From Cladosporium sp. IMV 00045 (taxonomy: Eukaryota > Ascomycota > Dothideomycetes > Cladosporiales > Cladosporiaceae), in NCBI GenBank assembly GCA_001931905.2, contig MSJI02000792.1, forward strand, positions 1-64,000: a stretch of DNA of 64,000 nt, written 5' to 3'. The notes beneath the pieces were generated by a model. The model was not told the origin of the DNA and ran no database searches. It worked only from the letters and a program-made list of their open reading frames with translations. The position numbers and the translations under genes are program-made. Positions 1 to 10,366 of the stretch are shown one piece after another (position 1 is the first letter of the stretch; every line of letters begins with the position of its first letter).

Positions 1-3000
1 GAATACTACATTCCCGCTGCAAAGGTTGGCACGCTGGGTCGTCACCAGAAACTCGTAGAGATCAAGGACCTCGACGGTCTCTGCAGAGGAACCTTCAAAG
101 GCTACAAGACGCTCAACCGCATGCAAAGTCTCGTACACCAGGTCGCCTACCACACCAGCGAAAACATGCTCATTTGCGCTCCTACTGGTGCTGGTAAAAC
201 AGACGCTGCCATGCTCACCATTCTGAACACCGTGGCGAAGAACATCCACCCTAATCCACTTGAGGAGCCTGATGCTACAGACTTTGCAGTTCACACCGAT
301 GACTTCAAGATCGTGTACGTTGCCCCCATGAAGGCCCTGGCAGCCGAAGTCACCGAGAAGCTAGGAAAGCGCCTCGCATGGCTAGGCATCCAAGTCCGCG
401 AGTTGACTGGAGATATGCATCTCACAAAGGCCGAAGTCATGGCAACGCAAATCATCGTCACCACTCCAGAGAAATGGGATGTTGTGACCAGAAAGTCCAC
501 CGGAGACACGGAGCTTGTGCAAAAGGTCCGTCTTTTGATCATTGACGAAGTTCACATGCTGCATGACGGACGAGGCGCTGTCCTAGAATCCCTTGTCGCT
601 CGTACGGAAAGGCAAGTGGAGAGTACACAGTCTCTGATTCGCATCGTTGGACTCAGCGCCACCCTGCCAAACTACGTTGATGTTGCAGATTTCCTCAAGG
701 TGAATCGCATGGCTGGACTGTTCTATTTCGACCAGAGTTTTAGACCGGTTCCTCTTCAGCAGCACTTTATCGGAGTGAAGGGCAAAGCCGGGTCAAAGAC
801 TAGCCGCGACAATCTCGACAAGACCTGCTTCGAGAAAGTCAGAGACATGCTTGAGCAGGGTCACCAGGTCATGGTTTTCGTTCATTCCCGCAAAGATACG
901 GTGAAGACTGCTCGGACACTATGGGAGATGGCTGCGGATGAAGGCGTGACCGATCTATTCGACCCCACTGGACATGAGGACTATACCAACGCTTTACGCG
1001 ATGTCAAGCAATCCAAGGGCAAGGAATTGAGGGAACTGATTCAGAAGGGCATGGGCACCCATCATGCAGGTATGCCTCGCTCAGATCGCAACCTTGTGGA
1101 GAGACTTTTCGGCGATGGTGTGCTGAAGGTCTTGTGCTGTACGGCTACTCTGGCATGGGGTGTTAACTTGCCCGCTGCCGCGGTCATCATCAAGGGCACA
1201 CAGCTCTATAGTTCAGAAGCTGGTAAATTTGTCGACGTTGGCATCCTCGATGTGCTGCAAATCTTCGGTCGTGCTGGTCGTCCTCAATTCCAAGACACTG
1301 GTATCGGCATGATCTTGACAAGCCAAGACAAGCTACAGCACTACCTGACCACGGTCACCCAGCAGCAGCCTATCGAGAGTCAGTTTAGCAAAAAGATGGT
1401 CGACAACCTCAATGCGGAGATTTCTTTGGGCACAGTGACGAGCGTGCCAGAGGCCATTGCCTGGCTTGGTTACTCGTATCTGATTGTGCGTATGCGCAGG
1501 AACCCCATCGCTTACGGCATCGATTGGGCCGAGATCAGAGACGATCCTATGTTGGTGCAGCGTCGACGAGACCTCATCATCAACGCTGCGCGTGTCTTGC
1601 AGAAGAGTCAGATGATCATCTTCAACGAGACTACAGAAGAGCTGCGTGCCAAAGATGTTGGAAGAATTGCCAGCCAGTTCTACATTCTGCAGACGAGCGT
1701 TGAGATTTTTAACACCATGATGAGGCCCCGCGCCACTGAGGCAGATGTGCTCAAGATGATCTCTATGTCGGGAGAATTCGACAACATCACATCTCGAGAG
1801 ACCGAAGAGAAAGAGCTTATGAACCTCAAAGAAGGCTACGCTCCGTGCGACATCGAAGGCGGTATTGGTACGCAACAAGGCAAGACCAACGTCTTGCTTC
1901 AATCATACATTAGCAAGGCTAGGCCCGAGGACTTCACTCTCGTCTCGGACACTGCATACGTTGCCCAGAACGCGGCCAGAATCTGTCGAGCACTTTTCAT
2001 GATCGCGCTGAACAGGCGATGGGGCTACCAGTGCTTGGTATTGCTCAGCATGTGCAAGAGTATTGAGAAGCGTGTCTGGCCCTACGAACATCCGTTTAAC
2101 CAGTTCGACCTGCCTCCGGCCGTCATGCGCAACTTGGACGAGAAGGGATCCACGACGACTGTGGAGGCCATGCGTGATATGGAGGCTGCTGAGATCGGAG
2201 CTCTCGTGCACAATCAGAAGATGGGCTACACCATCGGCAAGCTGCTCGACAACTTCCCCACCCTGAGCGTCGAGGCAGAAATAGCGCCCTTGAACAGAGA
2301 CGTCCTGCGCATCAAGCTATTCATCACACCTGATTTCCGATGGAACGATCGACACCACGGCAAGAGCGAAAGCTACTGGATTTGGGTTGAAAACTCGGAA
2401 ACTAGCGAGATCTACCACCATGAGTATTTTATCCTAGGCCGCAAGAAGCTTTACGACGACCATGAGCTCAACTTTACCATTCCTCTATCGGATCCCCTGC
2501 CCAGTCAGATCTACGTCCGCGCCGTCAGCGATCGATGGCTGGGTGCGGAGACTGTCACCCCCGTCAGCTTCCAGCACTTGATCCGCCCTGACACCGAAAG
2601 TGTTTACACTGATCTCTTGAACTTGCAGCCTCTGCCCATCAAGGCGCTGAAGAACCCTCTTCTCGAGGAGATTTACGGCTCAAGATTTCAATTTTTCAAC
2701 CCTATGCAAACCCAGCTTTTCCATTGCATGTATCACACGAATGCCAATGTACTGCTCGGCTCACCGACTGGTTCGGGTAAGACGATTGCCGCAGAATTAT
2801 CCATGTGGTGGGCTTTCCGCGAGAGGCCCGGTAGCAAGGTTGTCTACATCGCACCCATGAAGGCTCTCGTTCGCGAGCGTGTGCAAGACTGGAGTCGCAG
2901 GCTGACCCGGCAGATGGGTCTCAAGCTCGTCGAGCTGACGGGCGACAACACGCCCGACACCCGCACCATCCGCAACGCAGACATCATCGTCACGACGCCC

Positions 3001-5232
3001 GAGAAGTGGGACGGTATCAGTCGTAGCTGGCAGACGAGAAGCTACGTTCAGCAAGTCAGTTTGGTCATCATCGACGAAATCCACTTGCTTGGTGGCGAGC
3101 GCGGACCCATTCTGGAGATCATCGTCAGTCGTATGAACTACATCGCCTCGCAGAAGAAGGGCGACGTGCGCATCGTGGGTATGTCCACTGCCTGCGCCAA
3201 TGCGATGGATCTCGCGAATTGGTTGGGTGTGAAAGAGGGTCTGTTCAATTTCAGACACTCCGTCCGTCCTGTGCCGCTTGAGATTTTCATCGACGGCTTT
3301 CCGGAACAGAGAGGTTTCTGTCCGCTCATGCAGAGTATGAATCGTCCCACTTTCTTGGCTATCAAGTCGCATTCGCCGGATAAACCGGTCATTGTATTCG
3401 TTGCTTCTCGTAGACAGACGAGGCTTACGGCCAGGGACTTGATCAACCTTTGCGGTATGGAGGAGAACCCCCGTCGTTTCGTGCGCATGTCGGAAGAAGA
3501 TCTTGCATTGAACTTGGCCCGAGTCAAGGACGAGGCATTGCGTGAGGCTCTGAGCTTTGGTATCGGCCTCCACCATGCCGGTCTCGTTGAGTCTGACAGG
3601 CAATTGGCAGAGGAGCTTTTCGCCAACAACAAGATCCAAATCCTCGTCGCCACCAGTACTTTGGCTTGGGGTGTCAACTTGCCCGCTCATCTTGTCGTGG
3701 TGAAGGGTACGCAGTTCTTCGACGCCAAGATCGAAGGCTACAAAGACATGGACCTCACCGATGTCCTGCAGATGCTCGGTCGAGCCGGCAGACCGCAATT
3801 CGATACCTCTGGTATCGCTCGCATTTTCACGCAAGATTCCAAGAAGGCTTTCTACAAGCACTTCTTGCACACCGGTTTCCCTGTGGAGTCGTCTTTGCAC
3901 AATGTCTTGGATAACCATTTGGGCGCTGAAGTCTCTGCCGAAACGGTTGCTACCAAGCAAGACGCTTTAGACTATCTGACGTGGACTTTCTTCTTCCGCC
4001 GTTTGCACAAGAATCCCTCCTACTACGGTTTGGAGATTCCCGCTGAAGAGAACAACAGTCTTTCGGCGCAGCAGGCGGCGAACGATTACATGATCGAGAT
4101 GGTTGACAATTCGATGTCCGAGCTGGCGGAGTCTGGCTGTCTGACACTTTATCCCAATGGCGATGTTGATCCGACGCCGCTAGGAAAGATCATGAGTTAC
4201 TACTACCTGTCACACAAGACGATTCGCACTCTGACCAAGTACGCCGCTCCCACGGCGTCCTTTGAAGATGTCCTCAGCTGGATGTGCCGAGCTACAGAAT
4301 ACGACGAATTGCCAGTCCGCCACAACGAAGACCTCATCAACGTCGAGCTCTCCGCCGCACTCCCCTTGAAAGCCGAGAACTTCGGCCTGCCAATGTGGGA
4401 CCCCCACGTCAAAGCCTTCCTCCTCCTGCAAGCGCACTTCTCCCGCGTCGACCTGCCCATCTCCGATTACGTTGGAGACCAAAACTCCGTCCTCGACCAG
4501 GCCATCCGTATCATCCAAGCCTCCATCGACGTCCTCACCGAGCTCGGCCACTTGCAAAGCTGCCGCATGATGATGACCCTCCTGCAAGCGGTCAAATCCG
4601 CGCGTTGGCCAGAAGACGGACCACTTTCCATCCTCCCCGGCGTCGAGCCGGACGCAGAAAAGAAACGCCTCTCCAATAAAACCTCAGCGAAACCCATCTC
4701 CCTCATCGCCGCCACAACCGCGCCCCGTGTCGAACTCGAATCCGCTCTCAGGAACCTCTCCCTCCCCGCGCCCACTCACGGCAAGGCCCTCAAAGCCCTC
4801 GCTCAATTGCCTCAGCTGCGCGTCAATGTCTCCGACACCAACCCCCGCAGCCTCGCCATCTCACTCGCCCGCCTCAACCCCGCGCAAAACAGGGAGTACA
4901 ACATCTTCGCCCCGCGCTACCCCAAACCGCAAACGGAGGGGTATTTCGTGCTGGTCTCTGACGCTGCGAGTGGGGATGTTCTGGGCTTGAAGAGGGTCAG
5001 TTGGCCTTCGCCCGATAAGCTTAGGGGGGCTGCTGCGAGCGCGAGTGTTGGCAAGCCGAGTACGAGGGCTGTGGTTAGGTTGCCGGAGTTTAAGGGGGAG
5101 AGGAAGGTGGATGTTAAGGTTGTGAGTGATTCTTATTTGGGTATGGAGTGGGTTGTGGAGGGCGTGGAGGTGCCGGCGCCGGAGGTGGAGAGTATGGTTG
5201 TTGAGGCGCCGTTTGCGAAGAAGCCGACGTGA
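1..5232 (+). CDS. SLH1: Slh1/ASCC3-type Ski2-like RNA helicase, 5'-truncated by the window edge
   Basis: This is the tandem-cassette superfamily-2 helicase of the ribosome quality trigger complex (yeast Slh1/Rqt2, human ASCC3), which splits collided ribosomes in the cytosol. The frame is open from base 1 and the residues before the first ATG (121) are conserved family sequence (FKGYKTLNRMQSLV), so the true start lies left of the window. About 1,743 residues are visible, against roughly 2,000 for the family. Cassette 1 has Walker A APTGAGKT (178-201), DEVH (544-555) and SAT (about 650-660). A Sec63-like unit follows. Cassette 2 has GSPTGSGKT (2758-2784), DEIH (3073-3084) and a second Sec63-like unit to the C-terminus. 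Both ATPase cassettes look intact. Brr2 is the close paralogue; the DEVH box and lack of Brr2-specific sequence favour Slh1, which is my inference. There is no intron in the visible part. Confidence 0.93.
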   Translation, partial: EYYIPAAKVGTLGRHQKLVEIKDLDGLCRGTFKGYKTLNRMQSLVHQVAYHTSENMLICAPTGAGKTDAAMLTILNTVAKNIHPNPLEEPDATDFAVHTDDFKIVYVAPMKALAAEVTEKLGKRLAWLGIQVRELTGDMHLTKAEVMATQIIVTTPEKWDVVTRKSTGDTELVQKVRLLIIDEVHMLHDGRGAVLESLVARTERQVESTQSLIRIVGLSATLPNYVDVADFLKVNRMAGLFYFDQSFRPVPLQQHFIGVKGKAGSKTSRDNLDKTCFEKVRDMLEQGHQVMVFVHSRKDTVKTARTLWEMAADEGVTDLFDPTGHEDYTNALRDVKQSKGKELRELIQKGMGTHHAGMPRSDRNLVERLFGDGVLKVLCCTATLAWGVNLPAAAVIIKGTQLYSSEAGKFVDVGILDVLQIFGRAGRPQFQDTGIGMILTSQDKLQHYLTTVTQQQPIESQFSKKMVDNLNAEISLGTVTSVPEAIAWLGYSYLIVRMRRNPIAYGIDWAEIRDDPMLVQRRRDLIINAARVLQKSQMIIFNETTEELRAKDVGRIASQFYILQTSVEIFNTMMRPRATEADVLKMISMSGEFDNITSRETEEKELMNLKEGYAPCDIEGGIGTQQGKTNVLLQSYISKARPEDFTLVSDTAYVAQNAARICRALFMIALNRRWGYQCLVLLSMCKSIEKRVWPYEHPFNQFDLPPAVMRNLDEKGSTTTVEAMRDMEAAEIGALVHNQKMGYTIGKLLDNFPTLSVEAEIAPLNRDVLRIKLFITPDFRWNDRHHGKSESYWIWVENSETSEIYHHEYFILGRKKLYDDHELNFTIPLSDPLPSQIYVRAVSDRWLGAETVTPVSFQHLIRPDTESVYTDLLNLQPLPIKALKNPLLEEIYGSRFQFFNPMQTQLFHCMYHTNANVLLGSPTGSGKTIAAELSMWWAFRERPGSKVVYIAPMKALVRERVQDWSRRLTRQMGLKLVELTGDNTPDTRTIRNADIIVTTPEKWDGISRSWQTRSYVQQVSLVIIDEIHLLGGERGPILEIIVSRMNYIASQKKGDVRIVGMSTACANAMDLANWLGVKEGLFNFRHSVRPVPLEIFIDGFPEQRGFCPLMQSMNRPTFLAIKSHSPDKPVIVFVASRRQTRLTARDLINLCGMEENPRRFVRMSEEDLALNLARVKDEALREALSFGIGLHHAGLVESDRQLAEELFANNKIQILVATSTLAWGVNLPAHLVVVKGTQFFDAKIEGYKDMDLTDVLQMLGRAGRPQFDTSGIARIFTQDSKKAFYKHFLHTGFPVESSLHNVLDNHLGAEVSAETVATKQDALDYLTWTFFFRRLHKNPSYYGLEIPAEENNSLSAQQAANDYMIEMVDNSMSELAESGCLTLYPNGDVDPTPLGKIMSYYYLSHKTIRTLTKYAAPTASFEDVLSWMCRATEYDELPVRHNEDLINVELSAALPLKAENFGLPMWDPHVKAFLLLQAHFSRVDLPISDYVGDQNSVLDQAIRIIQASIDVLTELGHLQSCRMMMTLLQAVKSARWPEDGPLSILPGVEPDAEKKRLSNKTSAKPISLIAATTAPRVELESALRNLSLPAPTHGKALKALAQLPQLRVNVSDTNPRSLAISLARLNPAQNREYNIFAPRYPKPQTEGYFVLVSDAASGDVLGLKRVSWPSPDKLRGAAASASVGKPSTRAVVRLPEFKGERKVDVKVVSDSYLGMEWVVEGVEVPAPEVESMVVEAPFAKKPT

Positions 5233-5707
5233 GCTAGAAAGAGGAGTAGTGAAAGCAGCCCTCGTTGTCGAGAGGTTTTGGCTGGGATAATTCAGTTGCA
5301 ATGAAGCAGACGTCAATGTTGTCAATGCAGCATGGAAGACGCAATACTGAGGATCTCATCCTCTTCGTGTGTACTGAAATTTGGTGCTTGTGAAGGACTT
5401 GGACTTTACTAAGCATCCTTTCCTACTCAATAACCTGCAGTCATCGCTTTCCCTTTGGTCGCTTTATCCCCCATTTCTCAGCATTATTATTGCTAAAGAT
5501 GAAGTGAATTGTTGTAGCCGAGCGATGAACCCTTGGACGGAAATTGCCGGGCGGTGTAAGCGGCTTGCTTCCGACTTTGGCGCTAAGAAAGTTCAAGCGG
5601 CATCTGTCGAGAATCTCAGAAATCTATCTGCAGTGAAAAGCTTCCCAAGAGCTGCCAATCCGGGTATCTCTCGTTGCCATTTCTTTCTTATTTCTTTTGC
5701 ATACACC
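5233..5707. other. Intergenic: SLH1 3' flank and NAN1 5' leader
   Basis: This 475-bp stretch lies between two genes on the same strand. The reading frame of the downstream gene stays open back to 5381, but that extension is compositionally unlike the conserved protein and I read it as 5' UTR. I see no other feature. Confidence 0.6.
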
Positions 5708-8700
5708 ATGGCGGCTCCACGGAACTCGCTGGACGCCGCTGGCAAAAAGCGCAAACAGAGCGTCGACGACAGCCCTGCCGCCAACAACCAGAAGCGACTG
5801 AAAAAGGACCTTTCCAATGCGACCACTTCGACTCCGAGCAAGACTGGCAACGCAAGCACACCGAAGGGATCCGCGAAGCAGAATGAGAAGAGAAACTCTG
5901 TGAATGGAGAGAGCACGCCCAAGGAGCCATCGAGTCTCAGCAAGAAGGAACAGAAGAAATTGAAGAAAGACTCTGAGCAAACACCGAACTCTGCGAAGAC
6001 TTCTGCCTCCCAGGACAAGAAGCCTTCAGCCGCCGGCGCTGCTGTCGCCACTCCTTCCAAGCACACACAAACCGTCCCTCTCGCCGCCGCAGATGACTCG
6101 CCTATGACCGATGAGCGCCGACGCCAGCGAGCGATCGAGAAGAAGGCGAGGAGGCAGTCGGAGAAGCTGGCCAGGGCGAACGAAGCTCTGGCTACACCTC
6201 AGACCGCGTCCAAGACCAAGTCTGTGAAGAAGGCCTCCTCTACGCCATCTAAAGGCCAAGCTGGAAAGCCTTCTGCCTGGACGCTTTCGGCGGCTTCTGC
6301 TGGCCGCTACATTGAGCGCGACCCGATTTTCGTGACCAACTCTGCGGGTGAAGAGTTCATAGCCGCCGCTACCGCTCGTGAAGTCCAGGTCCTCTCCTTG
6401 GAGACTTCGCTTTCTGTCCAGGCACTCCAGGTCAGCGGAACTGTGGTTGGTTTCTGTCAAGAGCCGGGATCTTCTGCTGTCAGCATTCTCGATAGCACTG
6501 GAAACGTCAACACTTGGGATTGGGAGCGCAACAAGACCAAGGTGGCTAAGGCGCCTCAAAGCCATGCGTTGAGGTCTTACGCTGCTTCTCATGTAGATGT
6601 TGCCGAGTCGAAGATCCAGCGTGTTGCGCGCGCCATACTCTCTTCGTCCGACAAGGGTAGCAGCATCTTCGTTGATCAGAAGGCTGCGTACAAGACGAAG
6701 CACGTGCTGGAAGATGTCAAGATTGTCGGCAACTTAGAATTCGTCATGGCTACCGGTCCTCATGTCGTTGTCATTGGAAGGCGGAAATTAAACTCTACGG
6801 ACGACTTTGCCTGGGCTGAGCTTCCCACTTCTGGTCAGCTCACCTGCGCTCACAGTGTTCTGAGGAGGGACGGCCAGGCTGGCAGTCTTCCGGGGCTTCG
6901 TCTTGCAATTGGAAACGCAGACGGCCAGATTCATCTATATGAGGATGTCTCGCGCCTCTTTAACGGCAAAGACCTGCCCTCACCTAGAGTGCTCCACTGG
7001 CATCGTGATGCGGTTTCTGCAGTAAAGTTCACACCCGATCACCAGTACCTCATCTCTGGTGGTAAGGAGACCGTCATGGTGCTGTGGCAGCTGGAAACTG
7101 GCAAGAAGCAATTCCTGCCCCATTTGACCTCCGAGGTCGAGCGTCTTTCTATCAGCCAGGAAGGCGACAGGTACGCTGTCCAGATGGGCGACAACTCTAT
7201 CATGGTTTTGTCCAGCAGCGAACTGAAACCTGTGGCCAACTTTGCTGGACTTCAGATGCCGGTCCCCCCTCAGCAGCTTGGGTCGTCCTATGAGGAGGCC
7301 CAGCTAGCTAATGTCACCGCCACCCTGCACCCGCAGCATAATGACCAGCTTCTCTTGACCGTCCCCGCCACTCAGCCGAAGACCGATCAAGATGTTGCAG
7401 CCAGGCCTTTCTTGCAGGCTTTCGATCTATACAATTCTCGTCACATCTCCCGTCAAGCTCTTGCTAGGAACAACGTCACCGACTTCAACCTTGGTCCTGA
7501 GCGCACTCCCATCATCCCACCGGACGTTGCTTTCCTGGCCATCAGTCATGACGGTAGCTGGCTTGCCACCGTTGACGAATGGATGCCGCCTGCTTCCGAC
7601 GTGCAATATCTCGCTGCCGATGAGGATCAAGTCGAGGAAGAGCAGCTTAGGAGACGCGAGGTTCACCTGAAGTTCTGGCAGTGGGACTCTGCGCAGAGTG
7701 TGTGGACGCTTACCACTCGAGTCGACGCTCCTCACACTCGTTCTGCTGATGGCAGTCTCGGTGCTGGAAGTGTTCTTGGCCTCATCGCCAACCCTGTGTC
7801 GAGCGGATTCGTCACCATCGGCGAGGATGCTGCCGTCAAGACATGGAAGCCCAAGACTCGTCTCAGACACGGCGTGCCGATGAAGGATGAACAAGGCAAC
7901 GATGTCACCGAATGGGTGCGCAAGCACAACGTCCAGCTGGAGAAGCAGCTCGCTCGTGTTGACACCCCGACTGCTGAGGACGACGTTGATGCAGAGCTTA
8001 TGGGACCTACCAGTGCCAGTCTTGCTTTCTCGGAGGACGGCTCTACAATCGCGGCTGCCGTGTGCTACGATTTCATGGCCGACGCCCCCGTGGCCCACTT
8101 GATTGACGCCTACGCTGGCGAAGTCAAGTTCTCCAAAGACAACCTCCTGGCTCAAGACCTTTCCGGTTTCGGCTTCTTGGAGCGCTACTTCATCACACTA
8201 TCTCGGGAATGCCTGCGTGTCTGGGATTTGGTGCAGGATACGCTCAACTACCACGTCACATTACCGCAGATTGCCGACGATGCAGACCAGCCCCTGCTCA
8301 CCGTCAACCACCAAGAGTGCACTTTTGCAGTCGTTGTGCCACAAGGCAAGAAGGGCAAAGGAAGCGTGGAAGTCTTTGAGCCTCATAAGGCTGAGAGTCT
8401 GCACAAGGAAACGCTTGCTGCGCCTGTCGCTGCCGTACTGGCAAGCAAGAGTACCAGAGGCTATGTAATTCTATTTGCGGACGCCACTGTCCGTATGCTA
8501 GCCAAGACGGGTGCCATGCGCAAACCTGCCGTCCAGTCGAAGCACGCCAGTGCAGCTGCCACTGCCGATACCGAGAAGGCCGTCGCCGCCGCCGCTGCCA
8601 ACACGACCACCGTTCCAGACTTGCTTGCTTCTGCTGCGGGTGCCGCTCAGGAAGGCACTGCACTGGAAGAGACGGAAGACGACCGACCTGTCGTCCGTCC

Positions 8701-8842
8701 TGAGCAACTCGCCAGCATCTTCGATGTCGGTCAAGGCGTTGCTCTGCCCTCAGTCAGAGACATGTACCGCGCTGTCGCCGACCTGTACAGCAGGAAGCCC
8801 GTCGCGAAGGCGGATGCGGAGGCGATGGAGGTCGATGGCTAG
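5708..8842 (+). CDS. NAN1: NAN1/UTP17-like (WDR75) WD40 protein of the small-subunit processome
   Basis: A 1,044-residue nucleolar WD40 protein, orthologous to yeast Nan1/Utp17 and human WDR75. It belongs to the t-UTP subcomplex, which supports rRNA transcription and early 18S processing. The first ~175 residues are a basic, Ser/Thr/Lys-rich tail with nuclear-localisation-like KKRK and KRLKK stretches. Beta-propeller sequence follows. A diagnostic block is the LHWHRDAVSAVKF repeat followed by SGGKETVMVLWQ and FLPHL, which resembles WDR75. The C-terminus is Ala-rich and acidic. I chose the ATG at 5708 because its context (caccATGg) is good and the basic tail begins there. The frame is open to 5381, so a longer protein is formally possible but unlikely. 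No intron is seen. It sits with TSR2 and RPB10 among growth-related genes. Confidence 0.88.
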   Translation: MAAPRNSLDAAGKKRKQSVDDSPAANNQKRLKKDLSNATTSTPSKTGNASTPKGSAKQNEKRNSVNGESTPKEPSSLSKKEQKKLKKDSEQTPNSAKTSASQDKKPSAAGAAVATPSKHTQTVPLAAADDSPMTDERRRQRAIEKKARRQSEKLARANEALATPQTASKTKSVKKASSTPSKGQAGKPSAWTLSAASAGRYIERDPIFVTNSAGEEFIAAATAREVQVLSLETSLSVQALQVSGTVVGFCQEPGSSAVSILDSTGNVNTWDWERNKTKVAKAPQSHALRSYAASHVDVAESKIQRVARAILSSSDKGSSIFVDQKAAYKTKHVLEDVKIVGNLEFVMATGPHVVVIGRRKLNSTDDFAWAELPTSGQLTCAHSVLRRDGQAGSLPGLRLAIGNADGQIHLYEDVSRLFNGKDLPSPRVLHWHRDAVSAVKFTPDHQYLISGGKETVMVLWQLETGKKQFLPHLTSEVERLSISQEGDRYAVQMGDNSIMVLSSSELKPVANFAGLQMPVPPQQLGSSYEEAQLANVTATLHPQHNDQLLLTVPATQPKTDQDVAARPFLQAFDLYNSRHISRQALARNNVTDFNLGPERTPIIPPDVAFLAISHDGSWLATVDEWMPPASDVQYLAADEDQVEEEQLRRREVHLKFWQWDSAQSVWTLTTRVDAPHTRSADGSLGAGSVLGLIANPVSSGFVTIGEDAAVKTWKPKTRLRHGVPMKDEQGNDVTEWVRKHNVQLEKQLARVDTPTAEDDVDAELMGPTSASLAFSEDGSTIAAAVCYDFMADAPVAHLIDAYAGEVKFSKDNLLAQDLSGFGFLERYFITLSRECLRVWDLVQDTLNYHVTLPQIADDADQPLLTVNHQECTFAVVVPQGKKGKGSVEVFEPHKAESLHKETLAAPVAAVLASKSTRGYVILFADATVRMLAKTGAMRKPAVQSKHASAAATADTEKAVAAAAANTTTVPDLLASAAGAAQEGTALEETEDDRPVVRPEQLASIFDVGQGVALPSVRDMYRAVADLYSRKPVAKADAEAMEVDG

Positions 8843-8990
8843 CTCGAGAAAATTTAGAACCATGTTGTAGTAGATATTACCCCCACTTGTCATGAATAGT
8901 TTTCTTTATCCTTTTCCATTTACACGTTCAATTCATAGTGTCATGCCAATGCTTCATTCCCGTTCCATCAACAAATCCATTCCCCCAAAT

Positions 8991-9572
8991 CTACCTCTTC
9001 TTGCCAACCACCTTCGTAAACCCATCATCGTCCACCTCCGGCTCCTGCCTCTCCCTCGGCGCAACAGGTGCCTGCCCACCTTGCAGCGCACGATCCTCCT
9101 CCTCCTCATCCACATCCTCAAACTCATCATCATCCACCTCCCCATCCCCACCATCCACAACCTGCACATCCGCCTTCATCATGCCCCGATTCCTCCAACG
9201 TCTCTCCAACTCCTCAAAAGCCGCCAAGTTCCCCTCGAGCAAACTCCGTCTCAGCACCAGAATCGTGCGCGCCACCTCCCCCTCCGTCTCGTCTTCCACG
9301 TTGCAGTCGAACTCGTCCTGCATGATCTGCAGCATGAAAGCTTCCAGGTCTTCGGCGTCTGTGTCTTGGCGTCCGTTGAAGAGGTCTGATACCGCGCCGG
9401 CGAACCAGTCGCGTTTTTCGGAGCTGTCGGGGCCACCCCAGCTGTTTTGGACGGCGACGTGCAGGGCCGGCCAGAGGGAGAGCGCGTACCAGATGCCGTG
9501 GTCGAAGGCGGATTGCAGTTGGGCCGGCGTTGGGGGGAGGCGGACGCCGCCGTCGGCTGTGGGTGTGGCCAT
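8991..9572 (-). CDS. TSR2: Tsr2-like pre-rRNA processing protein / Rps26 escortin
   Basis: A single-exon, 193-residue protein. Tsr2 binds free ribosomal protein eS26 (Rps26), shields it and delivers it to pre-40S particles. The sequence shows the family's N-terminal helical region, with the WGG signature in VQNSWGG at about residues 42-48. A long acidic segment rich in Asp/Glu follows (about residues 135-160), the surface that holds basic Rps26. A short C-terminus, DDGFTKVVGKK, is also typical. The length matches the family (about 200 residues). The gene is convergent with NAN1 (149 bp apart) and divergent from RPB10 (335 bp), so a shared growth-regulated promoter with RPB10 is plausible. Confidence 0.92.
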   Translation of the reverse strand: MATPTADGGVRLPPTPAQLQSAFDHGIWYALSLWPALHVAVQNSWGGPDSSEKRDWFAGAVSDLFNGRQDTDAEDLEAFMLQIMQDEFDCNVEDETEGEVARTILVLRRSLLEGNLAAFEELERRWRNRGMMKADVQVVDGGDGEVDDDEFEDVDEEEEDRALQGGQAPVAPRERQEPEVDDDGFTKVVGKKR

Positions 9573-9907
9573 TGTTGTGTAGACGCTTATGCTGTTTGCA
9601 GTTTCGAACGTGGATTTCTTATTCGGACCTGGGAGGCAATGCAGCGGTGTTGGTGAGTTTATATGTGATTTGCTTCACCTTGATGACGGTAAAATCTTAT
9701 GGAGCTCCAAAATCTTGCGACCGATCTAATCTAATCTCTTCCGTTGATCTGTCGGCGGCGGGATAAGCCGTCAGCCGATTCGCAAAGCCCTGGAGACGAA
9801 CATTCTTGCAGCAACTGCATTCGCTTTCGGATATTCCTCCCAGCCTTTACCCTTTGCGCGCCGAACAACACCATCCTGCTCGAAAATCACCGTCACATAC
9901 AGCCAAC
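9573..9907. promoter_or_regulatory. Divergent TSR2/RPB10 promoter region
   Basis: These 335 bp separate two head-to-head growth genes. I see no clean TATA box or long palindrome. The assignment rests on gene orientation only. Confidence 0.55.
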
Positions 9908-10366
9908 ATGATCATCCCCGTCCGCTGCTTCTCCTGCGGCAAGGTGCGCTCACATCCCCGATTCATCTCTTTCGTCAGGCGCGCGCAAAACTAACATCCA
10001 TACGCGATCAGGTCGTCGGTGACCTCTGGACCAAATACGTCAAATTGATCGACCCGGACAGTGGCGAGGGCTTGACTGAGGGGTGAGTGAAAAGAAGCGC
10101 AAGGACAAGTCTTGCATAATCCTGCAGCATGAAAGATCATCGGGACTAACCAACGATACAGCCAAGCGCTCGACGACCTGGGACTTACCCGCTACTGCTG
10201 CCGTCGCATGTTGCTCACGCACGTGGATTTGATTGAGAAGCTGCTTAGGTATGTGGGCTGTGAAACCGTTTTGTTCTTGATTTGAAAGTGCAGGGGATGT
10301 GCTGACCACGAGTCTTTCAGGTACAACCCTGCCGAGCGCGAGATCCTCAAGACGACTACGCGATAG
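9908..10366 (+). CDS. RPB10: RPB10, shared subunit of RNA polymerases I, II and III (four exons)
   Basis: Spliced as 9908-9943, 10012-10082, 10162-10248 and 10321-10366, giving 79 residues. All three introns are GT-AG; the first two carry CTAAC branch sites and the third has CTGACC. Rpb10 (RPABC5) is the zinc-binding core subunit common to the three nuclear polymerases. The protein starts with [12 protein letters not shown], has the second zinc pair in RYCCRRM, and continues [14 protein letters not shown], all near-invariant in eukaryotes. The zinc ligands CxxC and CC are present. It is slightly longer than yeast Rpb10 (70 residues), with a tail [10 protein letters not shown] seen in filamentous fungi. 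Exon 1 is only 36 nt, so single-ORF gene callers would miss this gene. Confidence 0.96.

Noticed and set aside
2797..3960. 387-codon antisense frame within SLH1.
   Set aside because: No family resemblance; it mirrors the codon bias of the sense gene.
5381..5707. In-frame 109-codon extension of NAN1.
   Set aside because: Composition differs from the protein and the ATG at 5708 has better context and begins the typical basic tail.
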